In this document: piece by piece, positions 53,001-61,875 of the stretch
Layout: each line of letters starts with the position of its first letter
How positions within the stretch are numbered: position 1 is the stretch's first letter
Assembly (NCBI RefSeq): GCF_001618865.1
Contig: NZ_CP015136.1
Location: forward strand, 5,367,001 to 5,431,000
From: Luteitalea pratensis
GTDB lineage: Bacteria > Acidobacteriota > Vicinamibacteria > Vicinamibacterales > Vicinamibacteraceae
Reading direction: 5' to 3'
Length of the DNA: 64,000 bases
Position numbers and translations under genes: made by a program
The notes under the pieces: generated by a model
What the model saw: only the letters and a program-made list of their open reading frames with translations
Database searches by the model: none
What the model was told of the DNA's origin: nothing

Positions 53001-53654
53001 ATGCGTGTCCGTTTCTCGTTGCTCGCTGCCCTGTGTGGCGCCGCCCTGCTCCTCGCTCCCCAATCGGTCACCCGACTGCAGGCGCAGGACGGCTGGATCT
53101 CGCTGTTTGACGGCAAGTCGCTCGACGGTTGGAAGGTCGGCGAGAACGCCGCGACCTTCAGCGTCCAGGATGGCGCCATCGTCGTGTTCGGGCCTCGCGC
53201 GCACCTGTACTACATGGGGCCGGTCGAGAACCACGTGTTCACGAACTTCGAGTTCAAGGCCGACGTGATGACGTTCCCCGGCTCCAACTCGGGCATGTAC
53301 TTCCACACCGAGTACCAGGAGGGCGGCTGGCCGTCGAAGGGCTACGAGGTGCAGGTCAACAACTCGCACACCGATCCGATTCGCACCGGCAGCCTCTACA
53401 ACATCGTCAACGTCATGAACGTGGCGCCGGCGAAGGACAACGAGTGGTTCACGCAGCAGATCACGGTGCAGGGCAAGAAGGTCACGATCAAGGTCAACGG
53501 CAAGACCACGGTCGAGTACACCGAACCCGAGGGCGTCCAGCGTCCCGCTGACATGGCCGGCCGCCTGATCTCGAAGGGCACGTTCGCCCTGCAGGGCCAC
53601 GACCCGAAGAGCCGTGTGCAGTACAAGAACATCATGGTCAGGGCGATCAAGTAG
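53001..53654 (+). CDS. Secreted DUF1080 (3-keto-disaccharide hydrolase-like) protein
   Basis: This 217-residue exported protein has a signal peptide (MRVRFSLLAALCGAALLLA) and one DUF1080 beta-sandwich. Markers are SLFDGKSLDGWKVG, the FTNFEFKADVMTFPGSNSGMYF strand pair, GYEVQVNNSH, and the final SRVQYKNIMVRAIK. It is of the same family as the protein at 12503, but the two are quite divergent. GTG/ATG choices are unambiguous: the ATG lies after an AGGAGG-like TCCGGAGG. It is convergent with the GH106 gene. A role in breakdown of 3-keto or rhamnose-containing glycosides together with that enzyme is plausible but inferred. Confidence 0.92.
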   Translation: MRVRFSLLAALCGAALLLAPQSVTRLQAQDGWISLFDGKSLDGWKVGENAATFSVQDGAIVVFGPRAHLYYMGPVENHVFTNFEFKADVMTFPGSNSGMYFHTEYQEGGWPSKGYEVQVNNSHTDPIRTGSLYNIVNVMNVAPAKDNEWFTQQITVQGKKVTIKVNGKTTVEYTEPEGVQRPADMAGRLISKGTFALQGHDPKSRVQYKNIMVRAIK

Positions 53655-53701
53655 CCTGCGGCCTGGAGGCTGCAGACTGCAGACGACTCGCGCCCACGCG
53701 T

Positions 53702-56503
53702 TCAATACAACAAGCGTGGGCGCCCGATCAGCCCGGATGGCAGCGGTACGACCTTGTCGAGATCCTGCGGGTCGAAGCGCTTGCCGTAGCGCAAGTGCAG
53801 CAGGCGATAGTCGGGTTGCGGGCGCGCGCTCCACGCGTTCAGTGCGGTGTTGCCCACCCGCGCCTCGATGACGTTGGCGCCTTTGCGTAGCGCCTGGCCC
53901 ACCCTGATGCGATACGGCGGCGCCCACACGGCGCCGATGTCCTGACCGTTGACGATCACCCGCGCGCCATCGCGAATGGGTGCGTCGAGCCACGCGCGCA
54001 TGCCGTTGGTGAGGCGTTCTTCCGCATGTGGCGTTCCCTCACCGAAATCCAGCCACGCGCCGCACGGTGCAGCCAGCACCGCCTGCGGCACGTCGACGTC
54101 GAGACGATAGGTCGCGACACCAGAGAACGTTCGCAGATCCGGCTGCTCATGCCACGACGTGAGGGCCTGCAGCGTCCGCGATTGCGTACCCGGCGCAGCG
54201 AGGCGCCACCCCTGCGCCAGGTCCACCTCACCGGCACGCGGCTCGCACGCCTCGACTTGCGCCACTGCTGTGCGTGTTGCGGGCGTGGGCCCGGCCGTAC
54301 TCGACCCGAACACGTAGAACACGGCGCCGTACGGCGCCAGTGCGACGTCGACGGTACGCGAGTCGCCCGACGCCGACGACCAGGCAGGCATCCTGTCGCC
54401 CGACATCGGATCCCATCGCTGTGGTGAACCGCTGGACCGGAACGTCGCCTGTGCCGCCACCGGCCGATTCGAGGTATTGGCCACGAAGTAGACGTCGCGA
54501 TCGCCGACGCGGCGATGCACGAAGCCGAGCGCAGCGGCGTCGTTGCCCCAGCGCACATCGGGCGTGACGCGGGCCGCAAGCCGTGCGCCGGCGTCCGAGT
54601 CCTGCTCGACCAGCACTCCACCCGGAAGCGATCCGCCGAACAAGGAAGCGGCGGCCTTGGCGACGTGCGCGTGCTGCTCGGCGGTCGCACCGAAGCCGGG
54701 CGCCTGCGACGGCAGGCGCCGTGTCGCCACCACCGTACCGCCGGCTCGCGCGAACGCGACGAGCAGATCCATCGTCTGCGCGGGCACGATCTCGGCGTTC
54801 GGCACGACGACCGCCTTGTAGCGCGCCTTGCCAATCACGAGTTCGCGACCATCGATGCGCGCATCGGTCTGGAGGCGCGGATCGTCGACGACGTCGAAGG
54901 TGAAGCCCGCGTCGAGAAGGCTCGAGACGAGCGTGGTGCCGACGTGATCGCGCAGCATCTCGAACAGGTGGACGTTGCCGGGCTGCATCCGCGACCATGC
55001 GTCGCTCACGGGCAGGTACAGGGCAACATCGTTGACCGCGGTGCCCTGTCGCAGCATCGCGCTGCTGCGCTGCAGGTAACGGGCGAGATCGGGCATCACG
55101 ATCCACCAGGGGTTCGCGTCGCTGAGGACTGCCGCGGCATAGAACCGCGCGCCCGGCCACTCGACGCCCGCGGGCGTGTTGGGCCAGCCGTGACCGATCA
55201 ACTGCGTGACGCCCTGCAGGAAGTGGCGATCGGCCTCCACCTTGATGTCGAGCGGCGTCGCCGCGAACGACGGCGAGTGCAGCCATGTCCAGGTCTCCGA
55301 CGACGTGACGGGACGACCGAAGACGTGGGCAGCCGACGACGCCCAGCGCACCGAGGTAACCGTTCGCCACTGCGCGCCCTCGCCCTCGGGCAGGTCGACC
55401 AGCCCGGCGCTGGACGGACGCGCAGGCGGAATGCCGTACGTCTGCACACGGAGGCGCGTGTCGCGTTCGTGCGCCCATTGCGCCAGCGGCCCGAGGAACT
55501 CGGACTCGAGGCGCTCGGTCAGCAGTTGCCCCCAGTCGTGGCGCACTCCTCGGCTCGCTGCATCGTCGCCCGCCACCAACTCCGGCAGGTGCGCTCGCAG
55601 GTCGTACCCGTACCGGCGCTGGAACGCATCGAGCAGTCGAGGCGTCCAATCCGAGCCGAACACCTCGAGGCTGTCGCAGAACACGGCGTACGGTCGCGAC
55701 GCGGCCAGCGCCTTCAGCAGCGGCGTGCCCACCGCGGCGAGGTAGCGATCGAGCGCGCCGCGATCGTAGTGATCGAGCACGAACCCTTCGCCGCCGATGG
55801 CGGGCCGCTTGACCATCATGCCCGTACGGCTGCCAATGAACACCCAGGCCGTGTGCGGCGACGCCGCTGGTGCCGCGAGTGGCAGTTGCCCGCGTGCACT
55901 CTCGGCGACAGGCACTGGCCTGAATGCCTCGGGCCCCGCGGGCCGAGCATCACCAGCCGTCAGGTACACCGCAAGCAGCGTCTCACCGGCGCCGATCATC
56001 GGCAGGCCGATGGTCCGCGCCCCGGAAGCGACCGGCACCTTCTCGATGCGCAGGGCCCCCGCCGCGTCGGACGCAGCCACGCTGGGACCGCCGAAGGGCC
56101 AACCGCTCCCGAGCGTGATGTCGAATCGCAGGCCGAGGTCGTTCGCTGTCGCGCGCGCGTGTGTCAGCACGTCGAGGAATGCCGGCGAGAGGAACGGGCG
56201 AGTCCGTGTCGGCGGATCGTCGCCATCGAGGGCCAGTGGATAGACCGGCTGCACTTCGACGCCGCCAAGCCCGGCCGCCTTCATTGCGGCCAGATCGCGG
56301 TCGAGTCCGTCAGCCGTCACCTGTGGCCCGAACCACCACCAACGCATCATCACGCGCGCGTCGTCGGGCGGCGCGTCGAACAACTGCGCCAGCTCGGCGA
56401 GCGGCGTCGGCTCGACAGCAGGTTGTGCGTGCAGCCAGCCGAGCGCCGTCGCGACTCCCAGGGCGACGAGGTAGGGAAATCGGAACGTCCGCATGTGCGC
56501 CAT
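53702..56503 (-). CDS. Secreted glycoside hydrolase, GH106-like (alpha-L-rhamnosidase type)
   Basis: This 933-residue exported enzyme has signal MRTFRFPYLVALGVATALGW (a second ATG three codons in is equally possible). The catalytic barrel starts with VMMRWWWFGPQVTADGLDRD and GLGGVEVQPVYPLALDGDDP, followed by LGLRFDITLGSGWPFGG; these are family hallmarks. A central CDSLEVFGSDWTPRL carries likely catalytic acid residues. Later come a long mixed region and C-terminal beta-sandwich domains with YGAVFYVFG and GANVIEARVGNTALN. GH106 enzymes remove terminal rhamnose from pectin and plant glycosides. It fits the plant-polysaccharide theme with the GH51 remnant and esterase. Confidence 0.88.
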   Translation of the reverse strand: MAHMRTFRFPYLVALGVATALGWLHAQPAVEPTPLAELAQLFDAPPDDARVMMRWWWFGPQVTADGLDRDLAAMKAAGLGGVEVQPVYPLALDGDDPPTRTRPFLSPAFLDVLTHARATANDLGLRFDITLGSGWPFGGPSVAASDAAGALRIEKVPVASGARTIGLPMIGAGETLLAVYLTAGDARPAGPEAFRPVPVAESARGQLPLAAPAASPHTAWVFIGSRTGMMVKRPAIGGEGFVLDHYDRGALDRYLAAVGTPLLKALAASRPYAVFCDSLEVFGSDWTPRLLDAFQRRYGYDLRAHLPELVAGDDAASRGVRHDWGQLLTERLESEFLGPLAQWAHERDTRLRVQTYGIPPARPSSAGLVDLPEGEGAQWRTVTSVRWASSAAHVFGRPVTSSETWTWLHSPSFAATPLDIKVEADRHFLQGVTQLIGHGWPNTPAGVEWPGARFYAAAVLSDANPWWIVMPDLARYLQRSSAMLRQGTAVNDVALYLPVSDAWSRMQPGNVHLFEMLRDHVGTTLVSSLLDAGFTFDVVDDPRLQTDARIDGRELVIGKARYKAVVVPNAEIVPAQTMDLLVAFARAGGTVVATRRLPSQAPGFGATAEQHAHVAKAAASLFGGSLPGGVLVEQDSDAGARLAARVTPDVRWGNDAAALGFVHRRVGDRDVYFVANTSNRPVAAQATFRSSGSPQRWDPMSGDRMPAWSSASGDSRTVDVALAPYGAVFYVFGSSTAGPTPATRTAVAQVEACEPRAGEVDLAQGWRLAAPGTQSRTLQALTSWHEQPDLRTFSGVATYRLDVDVPQAVLAAPCGAWLDFGEGTPHAEERLTNGMRAWLDAPIRDGARVIVNGQDIGAVWAPPYRIRVGQALRKGANVIEARVGNTALNAWSARPQPDYRLLHLRYGKRFDPQDLDKVVPLPSGLIGRPRLLY

Positions 56504-56633
56504 GTAGGCGTACAGGCTAAAGGAGGAGTCATGCCCAGGTCACGCATGCTGTTGGCCGACCGGCGGCCGGTACGCCCGTTGCAGAAGCTTCCTCATGCCC
56601 GCCGCCCGTCGTGGCCGGGCCGGAGGCTCGACC

Positions 56634-57089
56634 ATGGCACGTGTGAACCCGTCCTTAGCGAACGAGCAGGCACAATACAACCCCGTCCACCGAGTGACAG
56701 GACTCTTCGACAGCCACGATGCCGTCACGGCCGCGTTGTGCGACCTCGAGGAGGCCGGCTTCGGCCGTGAGGACATCGACATCCTCGCCGGCGCCGAGGG
56801 TGAACATGTGCTCGACCCCTCCGGCCAGGCGTCGACCACGGGCCACTGGTACCGGAAGCTCGAGGATTGGGTCTCGGATACGTCGAAGTTCCAGGAACTG
56901 GCCTCGGCCACGCTGAACGCCGGTGGCTTCGTCGTCGCCGCCAGGCCGGGCGAGGAGGCGCTGAAGGGGCGGGCGATGGAGATCCTGGCGCAGCACGGCG
57001 CCCGCGACGTGAAGTACTGGGCGACCTGGTATGTGGAGCAGGGGCACGAGGACGAACCCCGCCAGAACCTCAAGCGCGACGATCAGTGA
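56634..57089 (+). CDS. Stress-type hypothetical protein (DUF1269-like fold)
   Basis: The ATG at 56634 has GGAGG nine bases upstream and gives 151 residues. The N-terminal half reads VTGLFDSHDAVTAALCDLEE and AGFGREDIDILAG, a ferredoxin-like alpha/beta pattern found in general-stress and DUF1269-like proteins. A second half has GGFVVAARPGEEALKGRAME and HGARDVKYWATW. No active-site motif is visible. A strong AAGGAGG + ATG at 56531 would open an arginine-rich frame out of phase and is not favoured. The gene stands before the BlaI operator region. Cytoplasmic; function unknown. Confidence 0.75.
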   Translation: MARVNPSLANEQAQYNPVHRVTGLFDSHDAVTAALCDLEEAGFGREDIDILAGAEGEHVLDPSGQASTTGHWYRKLEDWVSDTSKFQELASATLNAGGFVVAARPGEEALKGRAMEILAQHGARDVKYWATWYVEQGHEDEPRQNLKRDDQ

Positions 57090-57133
57090 CAGGGAACCTC
57101 GACACGCCTCGCCTCGTCTGACATCCCGAGGTT

Positions 57134-57185
57134 GACGACAGTTGTAGTCAGTGGCACACTGGCGCTGCTGACGACAATTGTAGTC
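57134..57185 (+). promoter_or_regulatory. Two BlaI-type operators upstream of the BlaI-M56 operon
   Basis: Two near-perfect 16-base dyads, GACGACAGTTGTAGTC (57134-57149) and GACGACAATTGTAGTC (57170-57185), are centred 36 bp apart. Both have the ACAnnTGT core of BlaI/MecI operators. They lie 24-75 bases before the blaI-like start, and a TTGACG -35-like hexamer (57132-57137) overlaps the first. Autorepression by the BlaI-like protein is expected. Confidence 0.85.
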
Positions 57186-57208
57186 AATCTCGACCGGATG
57201 GACAGACG

Positions 57209-57598
57209 ATGACCATGAAGCGCCCTGGCGAGCAGGAACTCGCCCTCCTCACCTGGCTTGCCGAGCATCCCGCCATCACCGTCGGTGAGGTCGCGGAGGG
57301 GTACGGCTCCCCGCGCGCGCTGGCACGCTCCACCGTCCTGACGATGATGGAACGGCTGCGCAAGAAGGGCCACCTGTCGCGCAAGCGCGTCCAGGGCGTG
57401 TTTCGCTACTCCACGGGCGCTGGACCCGAAGATCTCCTCAAGGATGCCGTCGGCACGTTCGTCTCCCGAACGCTGGGCGGATCGGTCTCGCCGTTTGTGG
57501 CCTACCTGGGCGACGAGGCCGAGGTGACGCCTGAGCAACTGGCCGAACTCGAAGATCTCGTGGCACGCCTGCAGACGCGGGCGAGGAGGTCGTCATGA
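57209..57598 (+). CDS. BlaI/MecI-family transcriptional repressor
   Basis: This 129-residue winged-helix repressor has EQELALLTWLAEHPAITVGE and then ARSTVLTMMERLRKKGHLSR, the recognition helix of BlaI/CopY proteins. GVFRYSTGAG forms the wing, and a C-terminal dimerisation helix follows. The family's protease-cleavage region lies between the two. Two ATGs (57209, 57215) are possible. The M56 gene overlaps its last four bases, so both proteins are made together, and two operators precede the gene. In known systems the M56 partner triggers cleavage of the repressor upon sensing a signal. The inducer here need not be a beta-lactam. Confidence 0.94.
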   Translation: MTMKRPGEQELALLTWLAEHPAITVGEVAEGYGSPRALARSTVLTMMERLRKKGHLSRKRVQGVFRYSTGAGPEDLLKDAVGTFVSRTLGGSVSPFVAYLGDEAEVTPEQLAELEDLVARLQTRARRSS

Positions 57599-59637
57599 CG
57601 CTCGTGTTGCTTGTCGACACGCTTCGCACCGGAAGTCTCGCGCTGCTGCTCACGCTCTTGCGCGCCTCGGTCGAAGCCACGATCGTGGCGGGCGTCGTGT
57701 GGGGTCTGTGCCGCACGGTCCCGACGCTCCCTGCCGCAGTGCGAGTGTGGCTGTGGTGGCTGGTCTCGTTGAAGCTTGTCGTCGGCCTGATGCCGGTGCC
57801 GGCCGTGCCGCTGGAGTGGCTTCCGCCGGCGCTGGCGACGTGGACCGTATCCCGTACGGAGGTCGCGCCGTCACTCCATGTGTCTCGTACGTTGCCGCTG
57901 ACCACTACGCCACGGGCATCGGTGCTGGTCGTGCCGGGCAGCCGTGAGGCGGCGCCTGTGAGCATTCCGTACGCGTCCTTCTGGCCGCTGGCGTTGGTGC
58001 TCGGCTGGCTGGCATTGTCCGGGCTGCAGGCGCTGCAGTTGTGGCGGGCCCTCGGCAACGCCCGACACCTGCGACGGCACGCCGAACCGGCACCCGCCCG
58101 CGTCGTGTCGCGGGCTGCACAACTGGTGCGCGCCTTCGCGCTCCCGGTGATGCCGAAGGTTCTTGCCTCCCGACTCACCGCCGTGCCGCTCATCACCGGT
58201 ACGGTCCGACCCGCGATTCTCCTGCCGGCAGCCAGCCATGCGCTGCTGTCGCGGACCGAACTCGACCTGGTCCTCGGCCACGAGTTGGCACACGTCCGAC
58301 GCGGTGATCTCGTGTGGGGCTGGGTTCCGGCGATCGCGTCCCGGCTCTTCTTCTTCCATCCCCTGGCGCGCCTGGCGGGACGCGAGTACCTGGCCGCACG
58401 CGAGGAGGCTTGCGATGCCGAGGTCCTGCAGACCCTCGACGCCGCTCCGGCCGACTACGGCCAATTACTCGTGAAACTTGGTGTGGCCACGACAGACGAC
58501 GTGCTTGCGGCCGCAGGCTCGTCTCCCACGTTCGAAATGTTGAAGAGGAGACTGATCATGCTCGACCGTTCACGCACGCCAGCATCGCGCTGGTGGTGGA
58601 CGCTGGCCGGCGCGACGGCAGTGCTGCTGCCGCTCACGCTCGCCGCCCAGCCGGTTCCCCCCGTGCCCCCGGTGCCGCCGGTTCCCCCGGTGCCGACCGT
58701 TGCTCATGCGGCACACGTCGCCCCTGTTCCGCCGGCGCCGCCCGCGCCTCCGGCTGCGCCCGCCGACGCCAACGTAAGCGTCAACGCCACCGACGACGCG
58801 CCGCCAGCGCCGCCAGCACCGCCAGTACCTCCGGCGCCTCCCGCGACCGCGGCCCTGCCGGCACCTCCTGCCCCCCCGGCGCCGCCCGAACAGGAGAAGG
58901 CCGCTCGGTCCCGACACAACGACACCCCGTGGGTACTGCTCGGACCGGACGACCACAACGTGATGTCAGGGTCGAGCCAGGACCGGGCCGCCGCCGAACG
59001 GCACCGCCGTTCGAGCAGCGATACCGTGCTGTGGTTCAGGTACCAGGGCGTGGAGTACGTGTCCTACGACCCTGCGACGATCCAGGCGGTTCGCGATGCG
59101 TTTGCGCCCGTGAATGCCATCGGCGATCAGATGGGCCGCGTGGGGGGCCGCATGGGCGACGAGGGTGGCAAGCAGGGCGCCCTCGGTTCGCGACAGGGCG
59201 AACTCGGCAGCAAGCAGGCCGAGCTTGGCGCGATCATGGCCAAGGTGGCTGCTGAGCACGCAGCACGCGACCGGGAAGTCGCCGCGATGCAGGCGAAGAT
59301 CCAGGCTGAGCAGCAGGCGGGGCATCAGGCCAAAACGGACGCGGAGCGCCAGGCAGCCCAGCAGAGTAAGGAACAGGCACGCATCGAGCGCGAGCAGCTC
59401 CGCAACGAGCAGCGGCAGCAAATGGCCAAGGTCGAGGCCGAGATGAAGGCGCTCTCCGATCAGCAGCGCGCGCTTGGCGAGGAGATGCGAACGCTCGGGA
59501 AGGGCATGGACGTCTACGGCGCCGAGATGAAGCAGCTCGGCGGCAAAATGGAGGAAGCCGTCGCCGCAGCACAGGCGCAGGTGGCCACCCTGTTCGACAG
59601 CGCGGTCGCGTCCGGCAAGGCCACACGCGCCAAGTGA
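57595..59637 (+). CDS. M56 (BlaR1-like) membrane metalloprotease with proline-rich and coiled-coil C-terminus
   Basis: This 680-residue protein has four N-terminal membrane segments (about 10-140). The M56 zinc site is HELAH (229-233) plus downstream Glu in REEACDAE (about 270). After a further helix near residue 345 the penicillin-binding sensor of BlaR1 is absent. Instead there is a long Pro/Ala/Val-rich tract (about 350-440). A charged Gln/Glu/Lys-rich coiled coil (about 500-665) with repeated GDEGGKQGALGSRQGELGSK units follows. So the protease core is conserved while the sensor is different. It is co-translated with the BlaI-like repressor. The signal may be envelope or wall stress. Confidence 0.92.
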   Translation: MTLVLLVDTLRTGSLALLLTLLRASVEATIVAGVVWGLCRTVPTLPAAVRVWLWWLVSLKLVVGLMPVPAVPLEWLPPALATWTVSRTEVAPSLHVSRTLPLTTTPRASVLVVPGSREAAPVSIPYASFWPLALVLGWLALSGLQALQLWRALGNARHLRRHAEPAPARVVSRAAQLVRAFALPVMPKVLASRLTAVPLITGTVRPAILLPAASHALLSRTELDLVLGHELAHVRRGDLVWGWVPAIASRLFFFHPLARLAGREYLAAREEACDAEVLQTLDAAPADYGQLLVKLGVATTDDVLAAAGSSPTFEMLKRRLIMLDRSRTPASRWWWTLAGATAVLLPLTLAAQPVPPVPPVPPVPPVPTVAHAAHVAPVPPAPPAPPAAPADANVSVNATDDAPPAPPAPPVPPAPPATAALPAPPAPPAPPEQEKAARSRHNDTPWVLLGPDDHNVMSGSSQDRAAAERHRRSSSDTVLWFRYQGVEYVSYDPATIQAVRDAFAPVNAIGDQMGRVGGRMGDEGGKQGALGSRQGELGSKQAELGAIMAKVAAEHAARDREVAAMQAKIQAEQQAGHQAKTDAERQAAQQSKEQARIEREQLRNEQRQQMAKVEAEMKALSDQQRALGEEMRTLGKGMDVYGAEMKQLGGKMEEAVAAAQAQVATLFDSAVASGKATRAK

Positions 59638-59866
59638 ATTGGCAGCCGGCAACTGGACCATGGAACGACGGATCGCGTAGGTCTTACACGACAGCCTCTT
59701 CCGTGACTTTCAGGATCAACCGGGCCAGATCAACGGATTCAGGCCGCAAATGGTCCAGTTTCGAAGGCCGAACACTCCTGGCCGGGCTGGCACGGACGCT
59801 GCTCTCTTGATCGACCGGGTTTTGCTGCCGCCGCATGCCGCGGCGAGGACGACCCGGAGGGTTCAC

Positions 59867-60016
59867 ATGCTCCAGACGCTGGTGATCATCCTCGTGCTCT
59901 TGTGGTTGCTGGGCATGGTCAGTTCGTACACGCTCGGCGGCTTCCTGCACATCCTGCTCGTGGTCGCGCTGATCCTGGTGGTCGTGCGCCTTGCCACAGG
60001 CAGGTCCGTCGTCTAA
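59867..60016 (+). CDS. Small membrane protein, Lmo0937/DUF5670-like
   Basis: The ATG at 59867 has a GGAGG Shine-Dalgarno six bases upstream and gives only 49 residues. Two hydrophobic segments fill most of it: LQTLVIILVLLWLLGMVSSY and then GGFLHILLVVALILVVVRL. This is the pattern of the Lmo0937 family of two-helix membrane proteins, found widely with stress-response genes. The preceding long upstream frame has no gene-like features. A hairpin follows. Function is unknown; co-location with the BON lipoprotein suggests envelope stress. Confidence 0.8.
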   Translation: MLQTLVIILVLLWLLGMVSSYTLGGFLHILLVVALILVVVRLATGRSVV

Positions 60017-60019
60017 CAA

Positions 60020-60040
60020 CCGCACGGCATTGCCGTGCGG
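60020..60040 (+). terminator. Hairpin after the small membrane protein gene
   Basis: A 9-bp perfect stem (CCGCACGGC / GCCGTGCGG) with a 3-base loop begins four bases past the stop. No U-run follows. Confidence 0.5.
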
Positions 60041-60120
60041 TCCGGCTTGCGGGTAACGTTCTCTAGCTCGGGGAGCCGCGCGGACACGCGCGCGCCCCGT
60101 GCTACGAGAGGCAGAACGCA

Positions 60121-60648
60121 ATGCGCACGACGATCACACTGGCCGCCGGCTTCGTGCTGGCGAGCGTCTTGGTTGGTTGTGGTAAGTCCGAGGCCGAACG
60201 CAAGGCCGACGAGGCTCGGAAGCACGCCGACGCCGCAGCCAAGCAGATCGAGGCCGCGACCAGGAAAATGGGCGCGCAGGTGCAGGGCGCCGCGGCGGAA
60301 ATGAGCAAGTCGGCCAACCAGATGGCCGACGCGGCCAAGAAGGAAGGCGGGCAAGCCGCCGTGTCGGCGATGCAGGCGGGTGCCGAAGCCGCCGCTGCCG
60401 CCGCGACAGCCACGCAGGCGGCTGCCGCCGCCATGTCCAGCGCGGCGACCACAGCGGCCGTGAAGACCGCGCTGATCACGACGGCCGGCCTCGACGCCTC
60501 CGGGATCAACGTGGACACGTCACCCGACGGCAAGACGGTGATCCTGAAGGGAACCGTCAAGACCGCCGCCGAGAAGGCTTCCGCCGAGAAGACCACTCAC
60601 GCCGTCATCCCCACCCTGACGGTGAAGAACGAACTCGTTGTGAAATAG
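60121..60648 (+). CDS. BON-domain lipoprotein with long helical region
   Basis: This 175-residue protein has a lipoprotein signal (MRTTITLAAGFVLASVLVGC, lipobox Cys20). A long Ala/Lys/Glu-rich helix (about 25-110) follows, likely a coiled coil or extended helix across the periplasm. The C-terminal BON domain has AAVKTALITTAGLDASGINV and VDTSPDGKTVILKGTVK, ending TLTVKNELVVK. BON proteins are linked to envelope integrity and osmotic stress. The stop codon is immediately followed by a hairpin shared with the convergent radical SAM gene. The start is unambiguous. Confidence 0.9.
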   Translation: MRTTITLAAGFVLASVLVGCGKSEAERKADEARKHADAAAKQIEAATRKMGAQVQGAAAEMSKSANQMADAAKKEGGQAAVSAMQAGAEAAAAAATATQAAAAAMSSAATTAAVKTALITTAGLDASGINVDTSPDGKTVILKGTVKTAAEKASAEKTTHAVIPTLTVKNELVVK

Positions 60649-60668
60649 GTCCGGCCCAGGGCCGGACC
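60648..60668. terminator. Bidirectional hairpin between convergent genes
   Basis: A GGTCCGGCCC / GGGCCGGACC palindrome begins at the last base of the BON gene stop and ends 15 bases before the radical SAM stop. A shared terminator is likely. Confidence 0.6.
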
Positions 60669-60683
60669 ACACGCGATGCGTCG

Positions 60684-61712
60684 CTACGCGTCGGCCGCGG
60701 TTGCTGACGCTGCGGACACGCCTTTCGCGCCCACCGGCCGATCCGCTCGTCCCGACAGGCGTGCCACTGCCTTGCCCACGCCAAACGACGCTTCGAAGAT
60801 GGCGCCGACCCGCAGACCGCCCGGCAGGTGGTGCCGTGCAATCGCGTCGAGTCCTGCCGACGCGATGCAGCCGCACTGCTGGCAGTCGGGGTTGCCGCCG
60901 AACTGGCACGGCGTAATCCGCCGCTCCAGATCCGACGAGACGCAGAGCGTCGTCTTGGCAAACGTGCATTCGTCGGGAGACGTGGGCGGCTTCAGGTACA
61001 CCTCCACCATCCCCTTCGGCATCCGGAGCTTCGGGTAGCGCGTGCGCAGTTCGAGGATCGTGTTCACCACGCGGGCGCGATCCTCCGGCCGCAGGCGCTC
61101 CTCGGATTCCTCCCCGATTTGCGGCGTGTACAGGCTGAACCAGATCTGCCGCGTGTCGGGGTTGTTCGACCAGAACTGCAGGAATTCCTCGAGATAGCCG
61201 TCGCGGTGCACGAGTTGCCGCGTGATGGTGCAGTGCACCGTGATCTGGTGCCCCGCGATGTGCTTGAGGATCCGGTCGTAGGTGGCGGGCGCACGCCGCA
61301 CGTTGTGCTCGGCGGGCAGGCCGTCGATGGAGACGACCATCTGCAGGCGCGCAATCCGGGCCCAGGCCTCGGGGATCGGCCGGACGGCGCTGGTCACCAC
61401 CTGCACGTACTTGCCCATCGCCGAGAGTTGCGGCAAGAGTTGATCGAGCTCGCGGAACCGGACCAGCGGCTCACCGCCGATGATCGACAGGTGCAGCGGC
61501 TTGTGGATGCGGACGGCCTCGAGCACCCCGCTGACCAGGGCCTCGCCCTTCAGGTCGGCCATCTGCCGGAGTGTCACGTCGCCGCCGAGATGGTCGTCGC
61601 CGTAGGCATAACAACCGGGGCAACGCAGCGGGCACTCGCGGGTGATCTCGATCGACAGGTTCGGACGATACCCCTGCAGGATACGTCCCCACGCCGGGAA
61701 AATCCCTTCCAT
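60684..61712 (-). CDS. Radical SAM protein with C-terminal cysteine cluster
   Basis: This 342-residue enzyme has the radical SAM motif ECPLRCPGCYAYG (Cys27, Cys31, Cys34) and the GGEPL turn (SIIGGEPLVRF). The barrel has SIDGLPAEHNVRR and HCTITRQLVHRDGYLEEFL. Near the C-terminus CTFAKTTLCVSSDLERRITP is followed by CQFGGNPDCQQCGC, a SPASM-like cluster that may bind another iron-sulfur centre. This places it near peptide-modifying or HpnH-type proteins. No precursor peptide gene is evident nearby. Substrate unknown. It lies divergent from the DUF4190-type gene. Confidence 0.86.
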   Translation of the reverse strand: MEGIFPAWGRILQGYRPNLSIEITRECPLRCPGCYAYGDDHLGGDVTLRQMADLKGEALVSGVLEAVRIHKPLHLSIIGGEPLVRFRELDQLLPQLSAMGKYVQVVTSAVRPIPEAWARIARLQMVVSIDGLPAEHNVRRAPATYDRILKHIAGHQITVHCTITRQLVHRDGYLEEFLQFWSNNPDTRQIWFSLYTPQIGEESEERLRPEDRARVVNTILELRTRYPKLRMPKGMVEVYLKPPTSPDECTFAKTTLCVSSDLERRITPCQFGGNPDCQQCGCIASAGLDAIARHHLPGGLRVGAIFEASFGVGKAVARLSGRADRPVGAKGVSAASATAADA

Positions 61713-61875
61713 TTCACCTCCAACGCGCAGGACCGCGCGCGTGGAAGTACTCTCTCACACAACGCGCGGCGCGCGATGCATTTCGCGTCATTGCCGAGTT
61801 GTGCGAGACTGCTCGCGCAACCAACCACGCACACGTCGGACGTCCGAAGCCTTTCCGCCAGGAGTCGCACGCGCA

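Noticed and set aside
56531-56770. A 79-codon frame with an excellent AAGGAGG Shine-Dalgarno
   Set aside because: The product is Arg/Pro-rich without any domain and overlaps the 56634 gene out of frame. A leader peptide is possible but cannot be supported.
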